Below the pieces are notes generated by a model. That model worked only from the letters and a program-made list of their open reading frames with translations, had not been told where the DNA came from and did not search any database. Source: Arachis hypogaea (taxonomy: Eukaryota; Streptophyta; Magnoliopsida; Fabales; Fabaceae). Taken from it: DNA of 64,000 nucleotides. Shown here in pieces: positions 1-11,562 of the stretch. The position numbers were made by a program, and so were the translations under genes. Numbering within the stretch: the first letter of the stretch is position 1; every line of letters begins with the position of its first letter. The stretch covers positions 94,513,827 through 94,577,826 of the forward strand of contig NC_092041.1 of assembly GCF_003086295.3 (NCBI RefSeq), given 5' to 3'.

Positions 1-705
1 GTTGTAGATTTTATTATTCTTGTAATTTTACCATGCTTTCATTTTATTCTTTCTAAGTGTTTGACAAAATGCTTGGTTGGATGTAGGAGTAGCTTTTGGA
101 GCATTTTTGGCTTGAAAAGAGAAATTAGGCAATCTTGAGTCATTAGTACCCAACTCATGTTGGTGATCTATAGTTGTTAGTTAATATTATTTCCATTGAC
201 TCTAATCTCTTGCAAATTCAATTAGTGAGTCCATTAGGATTTTTGGATTGAGATTAACTAGTCTTATTTGATTTTATCTCAAGGAAGATAACATTATACC
301 TTTTTCCTAAGTTGGAGTTGACGAAATAAGATAAATTCTTGATAATTATTGTTATTAGTGACTGGGATAGAAAGCCTATATTCTCAATCCTTGTCATGGA
401 TGTCTCTCTTTATTAATTGCCTTCTTTAGTTGCTTGCTTTACTTTTGTTGCCCTTTTTATTTCTTGCACTTTTACCAACCCACCCCTTGGATACCATAAC
501 CAATAATATGCATACCTCATTGCAATTCCTTGAGAAGACAACCAGGGACTAATACTCTCGGTTACTTTTATTGGGTTGGACTTGTGACAACCAAAACTTT
601 AAAACTTTGGTTGAGCATTACTTGTCATTTTGAAACTATACTTGCAACGAAGTTATTTTCCTCTTAACCGAGAAGAAATTCTTAACCGAAGGTTTTGCTC
701 TTCCA
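1..705 (+). repeat. 5' LTR, 3' part only
   Basis: This matches 6625-7329 at a constant offset of 6624 bases. It ends in CA just upstream of the primer-binding site. The start of the LTR lies outside the window. Confidence 0.85.
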
Positions 706-711
706 AGTTTT

Positions 712-727
712 TGGCGCCGTTGCCGGG
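712..727 (+). other. Primer-binding site (tRNA-Asp type)
   Basis: TGGCGCCGTTGCCGGG is complementary to the conserved 3' end of plant tRNA-Asp, the primer used by Athila-like elements. The same site, one base truer to consensus, lies at 53591-53608 in copy 2. Confidence 0.8.
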
Positions 728-844
728 AAATTGCAATGTGTGCTTGTTATTGGTTATTGTATATATTGTGAATAGCTTGGTTTTTGGTTTGTTTGCTAAT
801 TTTTCTTTTTGTAGGATTTTATTCTTTTTGTTTCTTGGAAGTTT

Positions 845-2566
845 TTGTTTTTATTTTCTCTTTATACTATGAATTCTCATCCTTTTGGCTATGAGTATGT
901 TTCTAACTATGTTGTAGGGGATGGAAGCTACAATGAGGATATGCATCAAAGATGGGACAACCAAAGGTGGGAGGAACCTGAAGCATTTGATCAACCTTCA
1001 TGGCAACAACCTCCACCAATGTACTATGACCAAGAACCACTACAAGATGCATACTAATTTAATGTGTGTGGTGACCCTCATTGTGGTTGTCAACCACAAT
1101 TATCATTTGCATATGAACCCCCTCCTCAATATAGCCCTCCACCATACTCACAAGTCTCATACCACCATTCATCTCCATATGATCCTAACCCATACCTACT
1201 ATACCAACCACCATATGAACCATATCTAGAGCCACTACTATTCCAACACCAACACTCCCATGAACCACAAATTCTATATACACCACCTCAAGACTTTCAC
1301 CGATATGAACCAGCTTCTAACTACAATACCTTTCCCTCAAACAATGAACCCTATCTTCCACCACCACCTTCATTAGACCAATCTCTCCAATCCCTAATGC
1401 AAGAACAACAAGAACTTCTAATTCGTTGCCAAAAGCAATGGGAAGTGATAGCTAACTTGACCGAAATGATAAGCCAATTGTCACCATTGTGCACAACTAT
1501 CCAAGACACCCTTATTGCTAAATGTGGAGGATTAGTTGAGGAGCACAATGAGAGGGAGAATTTGGAGCTTCAAGGTGAAGAAGATGAGTTAAAGCAAGAA
1601 GTGCAATAAGAGGAGGAGGTAGAGATAATTCAACCAAAGAAAGTGGTTGAAGATTTAGGAGATGTTGATTGCAAAGAGGAATCTCAAGTTGAAGAGCCTT
1701 CTTCCATGGAATTTGAAGTTGCTGTTAAAGAGGCTAGTGCACAACCTCCAAGGCACATTGTGAGTGAAGAATTGGAAGAATTGTTCCAAGCAACAAGCCC
1801 TCCTATTTATGGTGACTCCGCATCAACATATGATCCTTTTGAACTTGATGGATCCTTCTCCATTGAGCTTGAAATAGATGAAGAGGTAGATTTCACTAAA
1901 TCTCCTATTTATGATTTGAGTGATGGGGAAGAGTTAGAAGACATTGGTGAAGAGGAATGTGAACTTGAGAAAGCTTGGCAAGAGGTAAAGCTTGAAGAAC
2001 CTTGCCAAATGGTGGAAGCCCCTAGAAGAGGATGGACGGGAGGGGATTGTGCTTTATCAAGACCGTTGGGAACTTTTCTACCTAAGTCACCATCCAATCC
2101 TTCATTTGAGTGGGTAAAACTCATTACTCTTAGCTTTATTATCCCACTTGAATTTGGTTTGCTTGAAATGAATGGTCAACTTAGGACGCTTTGTGGAATT
2201 AAGCGTAAGAGAAGGATGTTTAGTGGTTGGTGGTGCAAATCTAGGCTCATTATGGTTGAGAGCTCAAAATTTAGGAGCATGGATTGGTGTAGTGGTCAAT
2301 TGGATGGGTCTAGGAGGGTAGTTTGGTGCACTCATGAGAATTCGGCTTGCTTACCACCCAAAGAAAATTACCATGATCAACTTCAAGATGGGTGTGAAAA
2401 CAAAGTATGGGATCCCGGATTACAAGGTGTGGATCAACTGTGGGAGCCCATGGTTTGTGAAGAACTCTATCAAAGTTTAGAGTTATTAACTTTGAATGAT
2501 GAAGCACAATGGAAGTCCAAGCATTGGCGGATGTTCAAGGATGGATTCAAGCACAATCCACCTTGA
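845..2566 (+). pseudogene. Gag-like ORF of non-autonomous retroelement, two nonsense codons
   Basis: One reading frame runs 574 codons from ATG 845 to TGA 2566, broken by two in-frame TAA codons (1055-1057 and 1607-1609). It reads as three blocks: an N-terminal Trp/Gln-rich segment (NQRWEEPE), a long Pro/Tyr/His-rich low-complexity stretch with a Cys-rich CGDPHCGC motif, and an acidic Glu-rich region. A C-terminal block follows with HW..F.D.FK and a final NPP. The same order occurs at 53712-55426, so the stops are decay and not frame errors of mine. I do not recognise a named domain. It sits where gag would be, directly after the PBS, so a capsid-like or RNA-packaging role is inference only. 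Confidence 0.75.
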
Positions 2567-2834
2567 TGAGAGCTCCCCATAAGTCCAACTTAAGGACAAT
2601 AAACAAAAGTGTTAGGTGGGAGACACCCCACTATGATAACATCTTTCCTTTTTCTTTTTTGTAAATATTGGTAAATTAGTTTAATTTCAAGTTTTATTTG
2701 GTTAGTTGAGTTTATTTGGGAGTCTAATAGGTTAAATAAGGTTTTATGGTGTTTTGGTAGCTGTTTGGAGGTTTGGAATGCTTGGTTTGGTGTAAGAACT
2801 TGGACAAATTTTCAAAAACAAAGCACCATGCCAT

Positions 2835-3115
2835 GCGTACGCGTCACCCACACGTACGCGTGACCTAAAATTTTTCGACCATCCACGCATACGCCTCGCC
2901 GACATGTACGCATGGTTTCCAAAATTTCCACCTCCCATACAAATTCCAGAGAGTTGAGCGAGTTTTGGCTGGAATTGTGCCTCAATCACAAAGTTCTCCC
3001 ACGCACACGCGTCATCTCACGCGTACGCGTCGCCTCTCTGATTTGTCCATCATGCGTACGCATCGCACCCATTTCACCCTTACACGCTTACGTGTCACAC
3101 GACGCGTACGCGTGG
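2835..3115. repeat. Cluster of CG-dense ACGCGTACGCGT-type motifs
   Basis: At least five near-palindromic GCGTACGC-type motifs lie here (for example 2835-2844, 2851-2862, 3021-3030, 3052-3061, 3103-3113), in sequence that is otherwise AT-rich. Similar clusters recur in the LTR at about 6125-6195 and in related elements at 52320-52450, 55800-56060, 57090-57150 and 59465-59545. The function is unknown. Confidence 0.7.
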
Positions 3116-3119
3116 ACTG

Positions 3120-5812
3120 CCCTGTTTCACCTACCTCTTTTCTTCTCTTCTTTCCGTTTCTTTCCTTCTTCTCTCTTCTCCTCTCTTCTTCCCTTCTTTC
3201 ACCCATCATCCAACACTACCATATACCATCAACCATTAGTTAGTTTAGTTAGTTAGCTATTTAGTTAGTTTACTTTTGTTTAATTTTCTATTTTAGGTGG
3301 TAAGTGTTGGATTATTGATTTGATTTGCTGCTTTTTAGTGCTAAAAATATTCACCATTTAATTTATTTATTGAGGTTACCTTTTATTACTTAGTTTGAGT
3401 GCTTCATGCTTAATGTTTTTGAAAACCAAGTGTATGACATTGCCTTTAAACTTTCTAAATCTTTTGAATTGCATGTTTTGGCCACCATGTGATTTAAAAC
3501 ATTTCATTATGATTAGGCAATAGTGTGTTACCAATGCATTTTTTGTTTGGAGATGCTTGTTTATGATTGACCCTTATTCACATCACCTATTTCATGAATT
3601 AAGATTGTAGAATTGTGAAATTGGATCGAAAGCTTACCTAGTGATATATTTTTGAGCTTTCTAAGCTTTGTGGACCATGCTTGCTATGTGATTGATTTTC
3701 ACTTCTATCTTTTTTTTTTCTAAGTTCCATAGCACCCATGTGTTCCACCTCTATGTCACTTAGGTGTTGCAAACAAATTTCAATATGTGTCATTGTTTGA
3801 TGTGTAAGTTCTATATTTCATTTGGTTCTTAAGTTTACTTACACATCAATCAATGTCCATCAATTATCCAATTCACAATTGCTTGAATGCTTTCATGTCT
3901 CTTCACTACTTGTTTGTATCTTAACTTACAAGTCTTTTGAAGTATTTCAAGCACACTAGGATGAGTGAAATGCATACTTTCATTGTGTAATCATGACATA
4001 TCTCTCTATGCTAGTGTGTGTGTGTTCTAAACCGCATGCATCTAGTGATTCTTACCTATTTTTTATCAATGTCACACTAATTTACTCACTCCATTCTAGT
4101 GATTCTTATATCATTCCAACAATTTATGCTTCCTTGCTTTTGCATTTACTTTTCTTACTATCCTATTTTCTATTTTCAGGATAAGCCACTATAAGTAAAA
4201 ATGAAAGCGGAAAAAAGAACATGCAGCAACCGGTTGATCCACCAGCTGAAGGTGGCAACTAGGAAAGTCGCTGTACCCCCCTTGCTCATCTTTGAATGCA
4301 CCGAGGACGGTGCAAACTTTTAAGAATGGGGACGTCATCCGACCAATCGGCATTTTTGGGTGACAAATTTCTAATCCCAACACTTTCACATTTCATTTTT
4401 AGGTCTTTTAGGATTTTTAGTTGCATTTTCGTAGTTTGCATATATGTATATAATAAGCTTAGTCAATATAATAAAATTTTTCAAGGATTTTATCTATAGG
4501 GCACCCCAATTGAATTGGAACAAAAATTTTTAGAACTTGCTTGAACTACACACATTGTGGATCATGTTTTTGAGCTAAGAACACAAGCATGTGAGTTTTG
4601 AGCCTAATTGTGTGGTTACATCATATAACTACTTATTTTCATTCTTGTGTGCGTTATTCTCTTTCTATGATTGTAATCTTTGATTTGTTTGATTCTTTAT
4701 GTCCATTATTTTCTTTATACATGCATTTATATGATTGAGGCCATTGTTTCAAATAGCTCACTTACCCAAATAGTCTACCTTTTATCTTCCATTGTTAGCC
4801 AATTTTGAGCCTATGCTAAACCCATTTGTTCGTAATTTGAGCACATTACAAGTTTTAAAGCAAAAAAAATAATAAATGTCCTTAATTTGGATCTTTGATT
4901 AGTTTAGGCTAGTGAGAGTGTTTATCATTTAATAGTGAAAGATTTGGAAACATTTGTTGGGATAAAAGGGTATTTTTATATTTTTATCAAAATTTTGGGA
5001 ATTGGGTACATACTTATACATTAAATGTGTAAACTATATGCATTGATGTTCTTGTATATATTTTAGATGAAAAAATGTAGAAAAAAAATAAAGAAAAAAT
5101 AGAAAAAAATAGAAAAAGAAAGAAAAAGAAGAGAAATGAAAAGGGGACAAAATGTCCTAAAATAAAGTTCAATAAAAATTAATGCATATGTGTAGTGATA
5201 AAAAAGAGAACACATGAGTGTGTGAAAAGTGAAGAATGGATAGTTAGGTTAGCTTTGAAATTGTATAGGTTGTTGTAGGTTAGATGGGGAGTTTAAGTTA
5301 ATCAAATGTTCAAATTTTATGCTCACTTGACCATATACAACCTTACCTTGACCCTAACCCCATTACAACCTATGAGAAAGTCCTCATGATATTTGTATGC
5401 ATGTATGAAATAATTGTTGATTGTTAGATGAAAAACAAATCTTAGAAAGCATGATTAGGGGAGAATTGAGTGAATCAACCCTATACACTTGAGTGACTAG
5501 AGCGGATACACATCCAGTGAGGGTTCAATTGCTCAATTGCATGTTTTCACCTATGATCATCTCCTTTCTTGCAAGTTTGTAAAATCTTTTCAATAACTCA
5601 ATTCAATTGTGGGTTTGACTTGGTTGTTAATACCTTTAGCCCCTTATGCTTATATATGTATTCTTGGAAGTTGATTTATTTTGACCAAGTAGTTGCATTC
5701 ATATAGATAGATTGTATATAGGTAGATTGCATCTAAATATTTTGCATTGAATAAATGTTGATACCCTTTGTTTCTTTCTTGAGTTTAGCATGAGGATATG
5801 CTTGGTTTAAGT
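3120..5812 (+). other. Non-coding 3' internal region of copy 1
   Basis: No supportable ORF is present. A short segment around 4280-4370 resembles the linker seen upstream of the 3' end in many plant Ty3-gypsy elements. Around 5070-5150 there is an A-rich, AAAGAAA-like stretch. Confidence 0.5.
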
Positions 5813-5823
5813 ATTGGGAGGTT
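5813..5823 (+). other. Polypurine tract
   Basis: ATTGGGAGGTT directly precedes the 3' LTR start TGATAAACC, as expected for plus-strand priming. Confidence 0.6.
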
Positions 5824-7329
5824 TGATAAACCCGAATTTTATGGTTTATCTTGTGCTTAATTTGGGGGATTTTATCAACTTTTCTCATATTTATTCAATG
5901 AAAAAGCATGGTTTTGTAATTCTCCCTAAATTTGTGCTTAAGTGTGAAAACATACTTTTTAGGCTTTTAAATTGCTAATTTTGATTCACCTTTGATTCTA
6001 CTAGATGCCTTTATGTGTTTGTTAGTGAATTCAGGTTGAAAAGGCTAGGAATGGATTAAAGGAGTGAAAAGAAAAGCATGCAAAGTGGAGAATGCATGAA
6101 GAAATGAGCATTTGGAGAATTAAGGGCCACGCGCACGCGTCATCTATGCGTACGCGTGAGAAGAGATTTGCAAAGCCACGCGCACTCGTGACGTCAGGCA
6201 TGTGACCTCATTAAAGTGAAATCGCTGGGTGCAATTTCTGAGCTTTCCAGGTCCAAATCCAACTCGTTTCTGATGCTATTTCATGCAAAATTCAAGCTTG
6301 GACAAAGGGGGAGCAATTAGTTTTAGGTTAGCATCGTGTAGGTTAGTTTTCTAGAGAGAGAAGCTCCCTCTTTTCTCTAGAATTAGGGTTCTTAAGTTAA
6401 TTGCATCTTAGATCTAGGTTTAATTTCTTGTTCTCATCTTGTTTCTTCTAGATTTTCATGCTCTAGTAGTGTAATTCTCCTAGTCTCTCTTGCTATTTCC
6501 TTTATTTTGTCTCTTTTTATATTGATGAAATCTTGTTGGATTTGGTTTTCTCTAATGCAATCTCATGTTTGATGTTCTTTTATTGTTGATTTGAGTTGTT
6601 ATTGTTATTTTCTTGCATTGGGTAGTTGTAGATTTTATTATTCTTGTAATTTTACCATGCTTTCATTTTAGGCCTTCCAAGTGTTTGACAAAATGCTTGG
6701 TTGGATGTTAGAGTAGCTTTTTGAGCATTTTTTGCTTAGAAAGAGAAATTAGGCAATCTTGAGTCATTTGTACCCAACTCATGTTGGTGATCTAGAGTTG
6801 TTAGTTAATATTATTTTCATTGACTCTAATCTCTTGCTAATTCAATTAGTGAGTTCATTAGAATTTTTGGATTGAGATTAACTAGTCTTATTTGACTTTC
6901 TCTCAAGGAAGATAACATTATACCTTCTTCCTAAGTTGGAGTTGACGAAATAAGATAGATTCTTGTTAATTATTGTTATTAGTGACTAGGATAGAAAGTC
7001 TATGTTCTCAATCCTTGCCATGGATGTCTCTCTTTATTAATTGTCTTCTTTAGTTGCTTGCTTTACTTTTGTTACCCTTTTTATTTCTTGCACTTTTACT
7101 AACCCACCCCTTGGATACCATAACCAATAATATGCATACCTCACTGCAATTCCTTGAGAAGACGACTCGGGACTAATACTCTCAGTTACTTTTATTGGGT
7201 TGGACTTGTGACAACCAAAACTTTAAAACTTTGATTGAGCATTACTTGTCAGTTTGGAACTATACTTGCAACGAAGTTATTTTCCTCTTAACCGAGAAGA
7301 AATTCTTAACCGACGGTTTTGCTTTTTTA
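5824..7329 (+). repeat. 3' LTR, about 1.5 kb
   Basis: It begins TGATAAACCCG after the polypurine tract. Its last 705 bases match the 5' LTR at 1-705. The expected terminal CA reads TA here. It contains a CG-dense motif cluster near 6125-6195 and joins LINE-derived sequence at 7330. Confidence 0.8.
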
Positions 7330-10110
7330 AAAATATATTCATATTCAGTGCGGTACCGAGGGCTCAAACCAAATCCTCCCAGACCTCTATGATTAAGAAA
7401 TGCCTCTCTGGGGATAGCATCATGCATACAAAGCCAAATAAGAATTTTATACTTTTCTGGGACTCGATTCTTTCATAACGAAAGCCAATTTCCAGTCTCC
7501 TCCCAACCAAATTTATGTTTACACAACCACAAATAACCATTTCTTGAGGAATAGATATTTGAAGAGGCGGGTGTCCACCTCCAACTAGCCTATTCTCCTG
7601 CTTGAACATCCGGACTATAGAATAGAATATTTTGCATAACCGAATCAATCATGAGGGTGTAATATCTCTCTAAATTTCACTGTCCATCCACCCACAAATT
7701 ACTAATATTAAAATCAGAGTCAAATATGTATACATATGTCACCTCGTTAGCCAGAGGACTTTCCATTCTCCAGTTTCCAAACTATGGGTAAGAGGACCAA
7801 TCTTCCACAAGAAACCATCCCTCAAGAGGTTAAAGGCCTTGCAAATATTCCTCTAAACATTAGAGGCATTCTTGGAAGACGCAAAATGATTAAATTCATT
7901 CTTTTTAATGTACTTATTAGTAATGAGGAAAGCTTCTCCCAGCAATTAAAAAGTTGTCAAGTTAGCTTTCCTAGCAAAGCAATATTAGCACAAGCTGGAT
8001 CTCTAATGCCTGGACCACCAAATTTCTTAAGCGTTACTATTTTCTTCCAGCTAGTCAAACTTAAACCTCTCCCCTCAACCTTCCCTTTCCACAAGAATTA
8101 CAGCATCATAAAGGTAATCTTATCAGACATACAAGAAAAAAATAGAGTTACCTGTATGTGATAAGTTAGATGGAGGTAGCCACAGAATTGATGAGGCAAA
8201 GTCCACCAGATCTATTGAGAATTCTACCCTTCCAATTAGCAAGCCTTCATTTGATCTTGTCCATGATGCCATTAAAAGTAGTCCTACTAGCTCTCGAATG
8301 GTGCAGATTCACCCTAAGATATTTCTCCAACTCTTGAATAAAATGAATAGAAGAAACACCCGTGAAGAGATCCTTCCTCCTATTATTGACATACTTTGAG
8401 CAAAGAGTCTTAGATTTGTCTAACTTGGTTTTCATACCAGAAACTTTGCAGAACATGTTAAGCGTACTCATAACAACCTCCACGGCGACTTCCGCATTTT
8501 GCAGAAGAGCATCAAAATCATCCTAAAATATGAGGTAGGAGATTTTGGGACCACCCCTAGTCACAGCTACCACATCCCAAATCCCTTTATCAACTTGATT
8601 AGAAATGTATCCAGCTAGACGCTCCATACAAATAACAAAAAGATAGAGAGACATGGGGTCACTCTGTCACAGACCTTTTTTCAAAGTGAAGCTCTTGCCA
8701 TTCTATAACAATGTCAATGAAGAAGTTGTAACACAAGCCATAATCAATTTAACAGTAGATGGGGGGAAACCAAACTTATGCAGAGTATGCTCCAAGAATC
8801 GCCAATCAATTTTGTCATAAGCTTTTTTCCAAATCAATCTTAAATGCAAGTGTTCCTTTACGAGACTTGGTCTGTTTCATGAAATGTAGAATCTCTTGAG
8901 CAATGATTATATTGTTAGGAGTACCCCTATCAGGAATGAACCCACCTTGAAGAGGTTCAATAATTTCCGTCAAAAAAGGGTTGAAGACAGTTAACAAAGG
9001 CCTTTGTAATGACTTTTACACCACACTGAAAAAGCTAATAGGTCGAAACTCCTTCATATAAGTAGGCACATCCACCTTCAGAATAAGCACAATAAAAGTT
9101 TCTATGATTTTAAAGTCACCGAAGTTACCCAAAAAAAACACTTTTAACAAACTGCCAAATATCCATACCCACAATTTTCTAATATTCCTTGAAAAAATAA
9201 GTTTGAAAACTATCATCCAGACAATCCACATCTACCTCCTCTGTAGAGAAAAAGAGATTTTTAAAAAAGAGGTAGCATCCTTTTGCAAAGTCTCTGGATC
9301 TGTCGACCAAGATCCATCAGTAACAAACAACCCATTAATTTTATTCATCTTTCTAAGAATCAGAGCCTGAAGGTGGAAGAATTTAGTATTTCTATCTGCG
9401 AACTGTATCCATTGCTCCCTAGACTTCTGAAACCAAAAGAGCTCCTCCTGAAACAAAATGCGATTATAATCTTCATTAAGCTCTTTTTTCTTAATGCGAA
9501 GAGACAAAACATCAACGATCTCTAGCTTTTTTTGAATGACATTAATACGGTTCTCCAAATTCTTTTTCTTAGCAAAAATATTACCAAAAATCTTGGAATT
9601 AAATTCCATGGACCCTTGTTGAACAACATACAAATTGGCAGGGACCTCCTATCCTCACCAATCTACATCTTTTGAACAACTTATTTGTAAGTAGGATGAG
9701 TACTCCATGCAACTTGAAAATGGAACGGCTTGTCACCCTTTCGTTGGGGGCACCATAACATCTCACTAAAATAGAGCAGTAATTTGATTGAAGTATGCAC
9801 AAAATTTTAGCATAAGCTTTTAGGAAAATTAGCAAGCCAATCATTATTGCTTAAAACCCTATCAAGTTTTTTGGCAATCTCTTTATTGTTTTGAACTCTA
9901 CGATACCAAGTAAAATTCCGTCCTATCATCCGGAGATCAAACAATCCACAATCATCAAGAGTAGACGAGAATAAAAACGTTTTATAACTAAAGAATTGAC
10001 TCCTTTAACTTCATCCACTTTGAGAATTTCATTAAAATCCTCCCAAAGCTAGCCAGGGACCAACAAGAAAAGATGCTAACCCAGCTAAATACTTCGAGAG
10101 ATAAATTCTT
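7330..10110 (-). mobile_element. Degenerate L1-type LINE (non-LTR retrotransposon) fragment
   Basis: Read on the minus strand, the parts come in L1 order. The end of the endonuclease domain lies at about 10060-9850 (DFNEIL, then FTWYR and KLDRVLSN). The linker lies at about 9640-9232 (QFADRNTKFFH). The reverse transcriptase core lies at 9060-8815 (FRPIS, then QGGFIPDRGT and FKIDLEK), the catalytic box at about 8535-8515, the RT C-terminal part at 8483-8247 (SGMKTKLDKSKT), and a zinc-knuckle-like tail from about 7800 to 7364. The frame is broken by several shifts and stops. The usual FADD catalytic box reads F-stop-DD. The 3' end is missing: the LTR element ending at 7329 probably inserted into this LINE, leaving the rest beyond the window's left edge. 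Confidence 0.85.
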
Positions 10111-10499
10111 TACTCAAATTAAAGACTGGCATAAACTGCACTACACCTTCAATTACAAGAATCTAAATATAAATTAAAAGTGATTCACTCTCAGCAGACT
10201 CAGCATTCAATTTAAAAAACCGTTAGAAATTTATGAAGATCAATTTATTTTTAACTAACTATACTATTTTTCATATTCTTTTTCTTTTGAAAAAAAAGGG
10301 ATAAATTGCACAAACAAATCAAATGAGATTAATATTACATAAATTTTCTAAAATGAAATGGCTTATATGCATGTCTGATTTTATCTCTATGTATATCGAA
10401 TCAACTAAAATCGATTTATGCTTTTTTCAATGTAAATCAAATCAATTTACTATATGCTATATTCAATAGTAAATCGAATTAACTTGATTCGATTTACTA
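10111..10499. other. AT-rich spacer
   Basis: There is no coding potential. From about 10390 it carries repeated GATTCGATTTAC-like words that lead into the inverted repeat. Confidence 0.4.
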
Positions 10500-11560
10500 T
10501 ATATGTTATATCAATAGTAGTTGATTCGATTTACTACTTATGTAGTATATACATGTAAATTGAATTAATTGTTTATTTATTCTATATTAACTTTAAAACA
10601 TAAATGTCAATAAAAAATACCTCGATTTGGATTCAAATAAAATATAAAAAAAAATCAAAACAAATAAGAATATAAATCTAACTTTTGTGTTTTAGTTCAA
10701 ATTCTAGAAAATCTATACTTTTATAAACTTATGAATGTAAAATAGAATATTAAACAATTTCTACAAATTTATTAAAAATGATCATTTGGCTCATTAGCAT
10801 CTAAAAAATCATTATTGAAACTTTTGATGGTGAAAAAATTAATATAAAGTATAGCCCTCCAAGGTAGCATAGGAATTAAAACTTAAATTTTTTCAAAATT
10901 AGAAGTAACAAATAGTTATACAATATATAATGACTAACTATATTTATACAATATGTAATTTAAGAAATAATTAAAATAATATATCAATTAAATTATCATT
11001 TAATTTGTGAAATTTAGTATAAAACTTATGCTTTGATGATTTTATGCAATAAGTTATATACTTAATTTCACAAATTAAATGATAATTTAATTGATATAGT
11101 ATTTTAATTATTTCTTAATTTATATATTGTATAATATAGTTGGTAATTATATATTGTATAACTATATGTTACTTCTGATTCTAAAAAAAATTCAAATTTT
11201 AACTTCTATGCCACCTTAGAGAGCTATATTTTTTAACATCAAAAAAGTTTGAGTAATGATTTTTTAGATGTTAATGAGTCAAATGATGATTTTTAATGAA
11301 TTTTTAGAAATCATTTAATATTTTATTTTATATTCATAAATTTATAAAAATGTAGATTTTTCGAAGTTTGAACTAAAATACAAAAGTTGGATTTTTATTT
11401 TTATTTGTTTTGATTTTTTTTATATTTTATTTGAATTCAAATGAGAAGTATTTTCTAATTAACATTTATGTTTTAAAGTTAATAATACAATTAATTTAAA
11501 AGTAGTAAATGTCAATAATTTATATCAATACTAAATCAAATCAACTAAATTTGATTTATA
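10500..11560. repeat. Long inverted repeat (near-palindrome), arms about 0.5 kb
   Basis: The arm 10500-11028 is the imperfect reverse complement of 11050-11560, with a spacer of about 20 bases near 11039. The inner arms match closely: CAATTAAATTATCATTTAAT at about 10983 mirrors the sequence around 11080. The outer ends are more diverged. No ORF is present. It could be a foldback or MITE-type element, or an inverted duplication. The right arm ends where the LTR element at 11563 begins. Confidence 0.8.
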
Positions 11561-11562
11561 TA

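Larger units (their letters stand above)
1..7329 (+). mobile_element. Non-autonomous LTR retrotransposon, copy 1 (5' LTR truncated by window edge)
   Basis: Positions 1-705 repeat almost without indels at 6625-7329, so the first is the end of the 5' LTR and the second lies in the 3' LTR. A primer-binding site complementary to the 3' end of tRNA-Asp follows the first LTR, and a purine-rich tract ends just before the second. The internal region (about 5.1 kb) holds one broken gag-like ORF (845-2566) and then about 3.2 kb of non-coding DNA. I find no protease, reverse transcriptase, RNase H or integrase in any frame. It therefore looks like a large non-autonomous (LARD-like) element that must borrow enzymes from a relative. 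The PBS and LTR style resemble Athila-type Ty3-gypsy elements. A second copy of the family starts at about 52016. Confidence 0.85.
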
